Source: a virus. Taken from it: a stretch of DNA of 64,000 bases. The notes beneath the pieces are model-generated. The model was not told the origin of the DNA. It saw only the letters and a program-made list of their open reading frames with translations, and did no database searches. The stretch lies in the IMG/VR virus record IMGVR_UViG_3300018424_003353, positions 30,282 to 94,281 of that record; one strand, given 5' to 3'. Below are positions 42,182-48,527 of this stretch, in pieces (the first letter of the stretch is position 1; every line of letters begins with the position of its first letter). The position numbers and the translations under genes were made by a program.

Positions 42182-42885
42182 CTTGCTATTCCTTGCTCTT
42201 GGAACCATGTAAGGTATTCCCAAGTATTCTTCCAATTCAATACATGTCTATGATGATGTACAACTTTTGCTAATGGTAAGTCATTTCCGCCTTCGTGCAT
42301 AGCATCTCCAAAGAACCAAATTACATCTTCATCATCAAAATCTTTTACAATTTGACTCTTATCAAAACCCTTGGGTGAAATATCAATACCAGTTTCACCG
42401 CCTACTTTTGCTTCTAGGTCTGGAAACTTTAGATTAAAGTTGTGTGCAATAAAGTCTCGTTCACTGTGATCTTCATCCCACTTTACATAAATTTTTCTTT
42501 GCTCTTGATTAGCATTGCGTCCTACAATACTAAAATTTACCATGCCAGGGCGATGTTCAAAGTGTAAGCCTGTGCGTAGCGGAAATCCACTTGCGGTTAA
42601 TTCTTCACTTAACCAATCATGTGCTGCTTCTGGAAGAATCCATTCATTAGTACGGATATGTTTGTTTCCTTCCCAAACGTCATTACCGTTACAGTTATAA
42701 ACACGTTTACATAAGTTGTAGGTAGGTTCACTAATTTGTTCTACAGTTTTTGCTTTATCACTACCAGTAACTAGATAAACATCGTTAGATAAACAAAACG
42801 TATTAAAGAACGCTTTAAAGTTGAGATCAATAATGCCTCTGCTTGGAGTTAGTGTACCATCTACATCAAATATAAACTTGTTCAT
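42178..42885 (-). CDS. HAD phosphatase, eukaryotic-PMM-like
   Basis: 235 residues. FDVDGTLTPSR at residues 6-16 is the HAD motif I with both Asp; VTGSD, then MVNFSIVGRNA, GIDISPKGFDKS and WFFGDAMHEGGND follow, the order of class IIB HADs and very like eukaryotic phosphomannomutase. It probably acts on a sugar phosphate. Coupled by 4-bp overlaps to the epimerase after it and the small membrane gene before it. Confidence 0.75.
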   Translation of the reverse strand: MNKFIFDVDGTLTPSRGIIDLNFKAFFNTFCLSNDVYLVTGSDKAKTVEQISEPTYNLCKRVYNCNGNDVWEGNKHIRTNEWILPEAAHDWLSEELTASGFPLRTGLHFEHRPGMVNFSIVGRNANQEQRKIYVKWDEDHSERDFIAHNFNLKFPDLEAKVGGETGIDISPKGFDKSQIVKDFDDEDVIWFFGDAMHEGGNDLPLAKVVHHHRHVLNWKNTWEYLTWFQEQGIAR

Positions 42886-43055
42886 CTCAAACTCTCTTGA
42901 TTTTCAAGTAGCCAAATACATTCACCAATGTCACTTGGATCTGTAAACCCTTTTTCAACTGTACATCTTTCGTATGGATGTATTTGGTAAGCAAATTCAA
43001 ATCCTAAACCAAATGCACCTGCCATTAGTACAAGTATAAGCAAAAACTGTTTCAT
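42882..43055 (-). CDS. Small protein with N-terminal membrane/signal segment
   Basis: 57 residues. A lysine is followed by a hydrophobic stretch (about residues 4-20: FLLILVLMAGAFGLGF), then a short extracytoplasmic-type tail with two Cys (C32 and C47, disulfide possible). ATGA overlaps join it to both neighbours. Either a membrane anchor or a secreted peptide. Function unknown. Confidence 0.6.
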   Translation of the reverse strand: MKQFLLILVLMAGAFGLGFEFAYQIHPYERCTVEKGFTDPSDIGECIWLLENQESLR

Positions 43056-43240
43056 CCTTGAATAGCCTTGTGTTGTGCAATACTTGCGGCTTTTGAAAGT
43101 TCACTAAAACGGTCTGCTGTTTGACGTAGTTCTGCTCCATAAGTAGGATCACGGTTTTCTAAATCACGTGCCATGTTATGCAACAGTATAATCATATCAC
43201 CGTCTGTTAGTGCTTTTCTTCCTTCAGGTAGTTGTCCCAT
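43052..43240 (-). CDS. Small helical protein
   Basis: 62 residues, helical, starting MGQLPEGRKALTDGD. It overlaps the cytidylyltransferase gene by 17 bp and the 57-residue gene by 4 bp. Not recognised. Confidence 0.55.
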   Translation of the reverse strand: MGQLPEGRKALTDGDMIILLHNMARDLENRDPTYGAELRQTADRFSELSKAASIAQHKAIQG

Positions 43241-43649
43241 TTTCTTTCTCCGATACTCTTTTGCGTAAGTCGCTTGAACTAAAGCGATGGTCTCTTTTGT
43301 TGAAGTAAAGATCTATATCACGTTTGCGACAAATATCTTTACCAGTGAATTCTTTATCTCTATACTCTTCTCCTAATATTCTAACATCAATGTGATACAT
43401 TGTCAAGATATCTTCTAGATCTTTTTCGCTAGAATAAGGAACTATTTCGTCTACATAGCTCACTGCTTTTAGTTGAGTATAGCGTTCTACAATAGTTTGT
43501 ATAGGAGCGTTCTTTTCTGCTCTATCTACACTTGGATCAACTTGTAATCCGCAAATAAGATAGTCGCATTGTTCTTTTGCTTCACGTAGCATTTGTACGT
43601 GTCCTGCGTGTAGCAAATCAAATGTGCTACAAGTAAATCCTACTATCAT
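43224..43649 (-). CDS. Cytidylyltransferase-like nucleotidyltransferase
   Basis: 141 residues. FTCSTFDLLHAGH (H14/H17) is the HxGH signature, and RFSSSDLRKR takes the place of the ISTTEL-type motif, as in glycerol-3-phosphate cytidylyltransferases (TagD/FAD1 family), which are about this size. It would activate a small phosphate ester with CTP. It is coupled to the cupin gene by ATGA. Confidence 0.8.
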   Translation of the reverse strand: MIVGFTCSTFDLLHAGHVQMLREAKEQCDYLICGLQVDPSVDRAEKNAPIQTIVERYTQLKAVSYVDEIVPYSSEKDLEDILTMYHIDVRILGEEYRDKEFTGKDICRKRDIDLYFNKRDHRFSSSDLRKRVSEKENGTTT

Positions 43650-43978
43650 TTTGTACCTCTTGCACCATCAAATACACAAATAAAGTAGCAACCATCTTCC
43701 ATTGCTTCTACTCTGTGATGTACGCCGTCATGAATAGGAACAGTGTCGCCTGCTGTTACGTTCATTGGCACATCGTCTAAGTACATAATGCCGTTTCCTT
43801 TAATAAAGATGTAAACTTCTTCTTGTCCTTCGTGCTTATGACCAGTTGTACTTTTGAACGGAAACAATGTCGTTGAGCTAATAACTAAATTGTTTAGTTC
43901 TGTGTTATCCTGTACAACATAGCGGTCGTCTTGTTTAACAATTTTCCCGCCAATGTCCCATCCAATATACTTGTTCAT
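43646..43978 (-). CDS. Cupin-domain protein
   Basis: About 110 residues. GHKHEGQEEVYIFIKGNG is the first cupin motif (G-x5-H-x-H-x3,4-E-x6-G) and a later GDTVPIHDGVHHRV the second (G-x5-PxG-x2-H). It probably binds a metal and a small sugar or acid substrate. ATG 43978 has AAAGGGG 5 bp upstream; an in-frame GTG at 43984 is the alternative. Confidence 0.78.
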   Translation of the reverse strand: MNKYIGWDIGGKIVKQDDRYVVQDNTELNNLVISSTTLFPFKSTTGHKHEGQEEVYIFIKGNGIMYLDDVPMNVTAGDTVPIHDGVHHRVEAMEDGCYFICVFDGARGTK

Positions 43979-43980
43979 AA

Positions 43981-44136
43981 TCACCCCTTTCGTTTATTAG
44001 TAGTACGTTTATTTAGGTTTTGTTGCTTGACTTCTAACAATTCTTTGATATCTTGAAGTTGAAATAATACTTCTTCAATCATATCAAGGTCTTGTTGCTT
44101 TTCAGTATCAAGCAAAACCTTTACTTCTATTTCCAT
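43981..44136 (-). CDS. Small coiled-coil protein
   Basis: 51 residues, starting MEIEVKVLLDTEKQQDLDMI, a single amphipathic acidic helix with a basic C-terminus. Its stop overlaps the region upstream of the cupin ATG, and it starts 2 bp after the polymerase stop. Function unknown. Confidence 0.5.
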   Translation of the reverse strand: MEIEVKVLLDTEKQQDLDMIEEVLFQLQDIKELLEVKQQNLNKRTTNKRKG

Positions 44137-44137
44137 A

Positions 44138-46834
44138 TTAGTCTCCAAAGTCAAACAAACTATTAAACGTAGTGTGTTGCTTAGTATCTTCTAGATCATA
44201 TTCCAACACACCAATAAGGTTGTCTAACTTGTTATCGATAATTGTACTTTCCATTGCTGAATCATCAAATGGAAGTTCTTTAAACCATTCAGGTAAGCGG
44301 AGCTCATCTGTTGGATAAGCTACTGACGTATACCCTAGTGGATTTTGTTTTAGTTTACAAACAATAACTTTCATACCGTCAACGATTTCTTGTGAGTATT
44401 TGTCACCATTCATTCGTTTAAGTGTGTTCCAGTTGATGCTTGCTCTTACGTGACCTGGCATATTTGCCTTGCCTTGCTTTTGCTCTAGACGTTGATAGTG
44501 TCCAATCTTGTTTGCACGTTTGGGAGAACCTTTCTCAAAGCCTGGACGTTCTTTAAACTCTGTACGGAACTGTGTAATACGTTCTAGTATTTCTTTTTCA
44601 GGTTTGTCTTGCAACACCATTAGCAATACTTCACTTAGAAACTCTTGCATAAACACAGGTGTGTCTGACCTACGCAAGTCTAAGCCCATTGCTTTTACTT
44701 TGCCTGGTTTACCATCTACATCTGAACGGAAACCTTCTACATCATACACTAGTGCCGCATAACGTTTCTTAGTAATGTACAATCCGCTTTCTGCAACAAT
44801 TTCTCTACCTGCGGCAATAACATCTGAACGGCTCTTTGGACAGTGAAATGCTCGTGCCATAAAGTCTGGGAATGTAGTGTTTGCTTGTTCTGCTACTTGA
44901 TCATAAAGTGTAATTACACTTTCTTTGGTCCAAGGTATAGTGCCTGCTTGAATTTCATCTTTAAGAACAGGATATGCACTAAAGTACACAGAGTCAGTAT
45001 CACCATAGATAACTGCTTTACCTACGTGATCATATTCGCCTGTGATAACTTTGTTTACTTCTGCACTCATGTGCTTAACAATCTGTCTGCCAGTAAGTGT
45101 AGTTGACTGTCCTATACGTTTGTCAAAAAATCTGCAACCAGGATTAAGAATGGCCCCATAAAGAGAGTTAAGATTAATTTTTTTAACAAGTTGCCGTTTG
45201 TCCCAAAATGCAGTCTCAATAGCATTGCCTGCTTCTTTTGCTTTCTTAAGTTGTTTTTGTAGATCCTTACGTTCTGCATACCAGCGTTTTAAGATACCAG
45301 GTATCACTCCTTCAAATTCTGTTGTAAAAATTGTGCCATTAGCACTTAGCATCCACGGCATGTGGCTGTCAAAAATTAGTTTGTGTATTTCAGCACCGCT
45401 TAATACATCACTTTTGCCATCTTCCCAATCAACAGTTAGTGCAACATCTTTGCGTTGTTCCATAACTGCTTCGTATTCTTCTGTGCTGAAACGTCCTTCC
45501 CAACTACCTGCGAATGACTTTTTCTTTAGTGTCATGTCCTCATGAATACGTGACTCGCTAATATCCGGACGTAGTTGTCCTATAATAGTTTCTGGAGCCA
45601 TGTTCAACGCACGAATCACTGATGGATACAGTGAGTTCAAGTCCATTGAACCAATCCATTTGTGTACGCCCTTTTTAGGAAACGCAACATACGCACCTGC
45701 GGCTTGTGTGTTTTCATCATCACGTTTTGGTCTGTTTGGAACTTGCAGTCCTCTGTGATGTGCTTCGTTAATAATTGCTTGCTCTGTAACTGCAACAGCA
45801 CCCATTGTTGTTTGTAGAAGAACTGTATTTGCGTGTGCAAGTTCATTACTCAAATCAATAAAGCGTAGTTTCTTGTCTAGTTTGTCAAGTAGTGCAACGT
45901 CTTGTCTGTTATATTCAATAAACGTTTCGAAGTCATTGTTATACAGTTGATCAAGTGTGCCTTCATAAACAGTTTTACGCTCGCCTACTTCTAGCTCACC
46001 AATTGCATCTAATCGATATGTGTGACGTTCTTCGTATGTGTACTTACGATACAGTTCGAGCGAATCTAAATGCACACGACCTACAAAGTCATATGTTTCA
46101 CTTGTCTTACCATATTTTTCATATTCACGTTTTTTAGGCATCTGACCCCACAAACAAAAACGTCTTGTGTCATCGTTGCTGAGTACACGTTTAATACGGT
46201 TAACTGTGTAAGGTACGTCATAGCCTTCTGAGTTCCAACCGCTAAAGATATCTGCATCTTCAATTAGATCTAAGAACGCTTGTAACATAGCACGTTCGCC
46301 ATTACCATCTGCGTCATTTTCAAACAGAATAACTTCGTCACCCCAACGTGCTTTACACATTTCTTGTGCTTGATCAAACGCAAGACCTTTGGGCGGAACT
46401 GCTAGAGTAATCAATGCACTGTCTAACCACTGTAAGCATACAGTGATAGCAGTAATTGGCATAAACGGATCTGCAGGATCAGCAAAGCCACGCTCTGGAT
46501 CAAAGTCCGTCTCAATATCCCAAAACGCAATGTTTAGTTTAGGTGCATCTTGGTTAAGATAGTTTTCGCTTAGACATTGGAATATTGGATTGATGTCGCT
46601 TTCAAAAAGTTCTTTGTCTTTGTTGATAGCAACTTCTTTACGAAAGTCTTTTGTGTTTTTACACACAACACGACTTAGAGGATCACCGTACACACTCTTG
46701 TACTTGCCTCGTGGATCTTTATAATAAAAAGTATATTTTGCAGGGTATTCGTGATAGTGTCTTTTGCCGTCACGGCGTTCAACTACACGTATAATATCTT
46801 GATCGCGATCAAACATCGCATCAACGTACGGCAT
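44138..46834 (-). CDS. 43: Family-B DNA polymerase (T4 gp43-like)
   Basis: 898 residues, the same size as T4 gp43 (898). The 3'-5' exonuclease motif FWDIETDF, polymerase motif A SMDLNSLYPS and motif C YGDTDSVYF are present, as is the NSLYG segment of motif B. A C-terminal LFDFGD-type end resembles the clamp-binding tail of gp43. ATG 46834 has AGGAG 6 bp upstream. The 75-bp leader contains a hairpin-forming sequence. It replicates the phage genome with the clamp encoded at 40692. Confidence 0.97.
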   Translation of the reverse strand: MPYVDAMFDRDQDIIRVVERRDGKRHYHEYPAKYTFYYKDPRGKYKSVYGDPLSRVVCKNTKDFRKEVAINKDKELFESDINPIFQCLSENYLNQDAPKLNIAFWDIETDFDPERGFADPADPFMPITAITVCLQWLDSALITLAVPPKGLAFDQAQEMCKARWGDEVILFENDADGNGERAMLQAFLDLIEDADIFSGWNSEGYDVPYTVNRIKRVLSNDDTRRFCLWGQMPKKREYEKYGKTSETYDFVGRVHLDSLELYRKYTYEERHTYRLDAIGELEVGERKTVYEGTLDQLYNNDFETFIEYNRQDVALLDKLDKKLRFIDLSNELAHANTVLLQTTMGAVAVTEQAIINEAHHRGLQVPNRPKRDDENTQAAGAYVAFPKKGVHKWIGSMDLNSLYPSVIRALNMAPETIIGQLRPDISESRIHEDMTLKKKSFAGSWEGRFSTEEYEAVMEQRKDVALTVDWEDGKSDVLSGAEIHKLIFDSHMPWMLSANGTIFTTEFEGVIPGILKRWYAERKDLQKQLKKAKEAGNAIETAFWDKRQLVKKINLNSLYGAILNPGCRFFDKRIGQSTTLTGRQIVKHMSAEVNKVITGEYDHVGKAVIYGDTDSVYFSAYPVLKDEIQAGTIPWTKESVITLYDQVAEQANTTFPDFMARAFHCPKSRSDVIAAGREIVAESGLYITKKRYAALVYDVEGFRSDVDGKPGKVKAMGLDLRRSDTPVFMQEFLSEVLLMVLQDKPEKEILERITQFRTEFKERPGFEKGSPKRANKIGHYQRLEQKQGKANMPGHVRASINWNTLKRMNGDKYSQEIVDGMKVIVCKLKQNPLGYTSVAYPTDELRLPEWFKELPFDDSAMESTIIDNKLDNLIGVLEYDLEDTKQHTTFNSLFDFGD

Positions 46835-46878
46835 TCATTTCTCCTTCGTTGCTTATGGCCAACTTAACCTTCATACAT

Positions 46879-46898
46879 GCCTGGCAATTGCCATTGGC
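46879..46898 (-). promoter_or_regulatory. RNA hairpin in the DNA polymerase leader
   Basis: On the minus strand the transcript can fold GCC-(AA)-UGGC with loop AAUU and GCCA-GGC. The core TGGCAATTGCCA is a perfect 12-bp palindrome. It lies about 45 nt upstream of the polymerase start. T4 gp43 represses its own translation through a leader hairpin, so a similar operator is possible. Confidence 0.3.
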
Positions 46899-46909
46899 GT
46901 TACTATTAT

Positions 46910-47137
46910 TTATTGTGCAAAAAGACCTACTAGATAAATTATGGTCAATCCTGCATTTAGCACTATCAAACTTTTCTCTTTCCAAAGAACACCTATTAGG
47001 ACCCAAAGTCCATTTGCTACTGTAAATGCGTAACTGTAATATGGATACATGTTAAATGCAGCCATTGTTGCAGCCACTAATAATACTGCTGTTGCAATCC
47101 ACGCTAGGAATTGATATGGTTTAGGTTGTACTGTCAT
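46910..47137 (-). CDS. Small membrane protein with several helices
   Basis: 75 residues from ATG 47137 (AAGGAG about 8 bp upstream; an ATG at 47185 lacks it). Two to three hydrophobic helices: FLAWIATAVLLVAATMAAFNMY, ANGLWVLIGVLW and LIVLNAGLTIIYLVGLF. Weakly reminiscent of small PnuC-like transporters, but too short for one. Function unknown. Confidence 0.6.
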   Translation of the reverse strand: MTVQPKPYQFLAWIATAVLLVAATMAAFNMYPYYSYAFTVANGLWVLIGVLWKEKSLIVLNAGLTIIYLVGLFAQ

Positions 47138-47231
47138 TTGGTGTCTCCTTGTTCCACATCCATAATGCCCAAACTGGAATAGCATACACTGCTAAAAGAA
47201 ATGATAACACTTTTAAAAGTTCTACCACCAT
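47121..47231 (-). CDS. Membrane micropeptide
   Basis: 36 residues, starting MVVELLKVLSFLLAVYAI, one membrane helix and a short polar tail. It overlaps both neighbours (10 bp and 17 bp) and has GGAG 9 bp upstream. Size makes it uncertain. Confidence 0.45.
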   Translation of the reverse strand: MVVELLKVLSFLLAVYAIPVWALWMWNKETPNDSTT

Positions 47232-47506
47232 AGCATTGCTACTCCAAATCCAAATACATTAACAAAGGCAAAGTATGTTGTTAACATCATAGGCCATGCT
47301 AGTGTACGTCTGTAATAAGCATAAATTGCTGTACACGAACCGATAAAGAAACCTGGATACACTATTCGCATATCAGGTGCATCTGCATGCAATGCAAGTG
47401 TTAAACTTGCACCAACTGTAAAGATAAAACTTACAAGTTCAAACGCAAATGCTATCTTATCTGTGCGGTAACTGTGTAACCAAAATTCTTTAATTCGATT
47501 TATCAC
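47222..47506 (-). CDS. Small membrane protein
   Basis: 94 residues with about three membrane helices (AFAFELVSFIFTVGASLTLAL, VYPGFFIGSCTAIYAYY, and WPMMLTTYFAFVNVFGFGVAML). I recall similar proteins in marine T4-like phages, of unknown role. It overlaps the DsbA-like gene by 4 bp. With its two neighbours it forms a three-gene membrane set. Confidence 0.65.
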   Translation of the reverse strand: MINRIKEFWLHSYRTDKIAFAFELVSFIFTVGASLTLALHADAPDMRIVYPGFFIGSCTAIYAYYRRTLAWPMMLTTYFAFVNVFGFGVAMLWW

Positions 47507-47763
47507 TTATCGTAGCCTAATGTAGTAATAAGTGTTTCTAGATCGTCAAACGCATCATAGTGCTGCTGCCAATCACGTTTTTGTGCAATCTTAATTGCTT
47601 TGTTAATTAGAGCAGGTTTGATATCTAATTCTTCTGCTACTGCCTTTACTGTGTCTTTTAATCCTGCCTGTAGATCTTCAACTTCTTGTAGTACTGTTAC
47701 GCCTTCACGAACTAGTCGCTCGAGTTTGGCTTTTTCTTCTGCACCATAGGTACGGTCACTCAT
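47503..47763 (-). CDS. dsbA: DsbA-like double-stranded-DNA-binding late regulator
   Basis: 86 residues, close to T4 DsbA (89), which binds DNA at late promoters. The composition (charged helical, VKAVAEELDIKPALINKAIKIAQK) with a C-terminal D-L-E-x-L-I-T-T-L-G fits the family pattern as I recall it from marine T4-like phages. No cysteine and no thioredoxin motif, so it is unrelated to the disulfide enzyme of the same name. It has a full-consensus early promoter. Confidence 0.55.
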   Translation of the reverse strand: MSDRTYGAEEKAKLERLVREGVTVLQEVEDLQAGLKDTVKAVAEELDIKPALINKAIKIAQKRDWQQHYDAFDDLETLITTLGYDK

Positions 47764-47794
47764 AGGTCACTCCTGTTGTGTTAGTTATAAGTGT

Positions 47795-47823
47795 ATTATA
47801 TATTAGATTTTGGGTGTTGTCAA
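47795..47823 (-). promoter_or_regulatory. Early-type sigma70-like promoter, full consensus
   Basis: Minus strand TTGACA (47823-47818), 17 bp, TATAAT (47800-47795): a perfect consensus match. It leads the DsbA-like gene, the membrane proteins and probably the polymerase. Confidence 0.88.
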
Positions 47824-47833
47824 CCAGAAATGG

Positions 47834-48517
47834 TTAATTATTTTGGGCTGCGTGTTGTCTAGCTCTTGATATAGCAACTAAAGATAAATTGCCACCACCT
47901 GTGATATCATCTCCTATTTTTTGATTATTAGGACCCCATAACTGATATCTATTAGAAGCTAACATACGTATTTCATATCCTTCTGGAAAATCGTCTGTTC
48001 CAGGAGGGACTGGCGTTCCTCGACGATCAGCTACAGACGGATCTTCAGTATTGCCATCTTCATCTTCAGGTGCATTTGCTCTATCTAAAACATATTTTGC
48101 AGAATTAAAACTCATTACAATACTATTAAGCATCATGCCTAATGCTTCGTTCTTTTTAATTTTAGGATTAGATTGTTCTGAAATAACTCTCATCATATTT
48201 GATATATTGGCCTTTTCTTGAGCACCTGGACCATTCCAGTAATTAACTAGAGCAGAAACAAGAGCTTCAAGAGAGTGACCACTGCGACTACCACTATAAT
48301 GATTTCCATATATTAAAATAGCTTCTTCTGCTAATGCTTTCATATTTTGACTGTTGTAAGTCCACTCGCTTTCATCAGTACCCCATGGTCTAAATCTAGC
48401 ATTTCTGCTAATAGCTAATTCTTCAGCACGATCAGCAGAAATAAATTCTTGCTGATCACCGCCTTCAATATAAAACTCGTCTAGTTTTGCTTCTGATATT
48501 ACGTCAAATACTTTCAT
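47834..48517 (-). CDS. Putative packaged protein with T4-like capsid-targeting N-terminus
   Basis: 227 residues. The N-terminus MKVFDVISEA has the (L/I)xE cleavage shape seen on T4 internal head proteins, with ISE followed by Ala. The remaining part is helical to about residue 160, then a Pro/Asp-rich linker and a short strand domain with YQLWGPNNQKIGD. A similar GYEI...-GPNNQ / RPNG segment occurs in the 612-residue protein at 54786. Function unknown. Confidence 0.6.
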   Translation of the reverse strand: MKVFDVISEAKLDEFYIEGGDQQEFISADRAEELAISRNARFRPWGTDESEWTYNSQNMKALAEEAILIYGNHYSGSRSGHSLEALVSALVNYWNGPGAQEKANISNMMRVISEQSNPKIKKNEALGMMLNSIVMSFNSAKYVLDRANAPEDEDGNTEDPSVADRRGTPVPPGTDDFPEGYEIRMLASNRYQLWGPNNQKIGDDITGGGNLSLVAISRARQHAAQNN

Positions 48518-48527
48518 CTAATTATCC

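Noticed and set aside
46821-47006. Minus-strand open frame in the polymerase leader
   Set aside because: It overlaps the polymerase start and the membrane gene, lacks a ribosome site and has unlikely composition.
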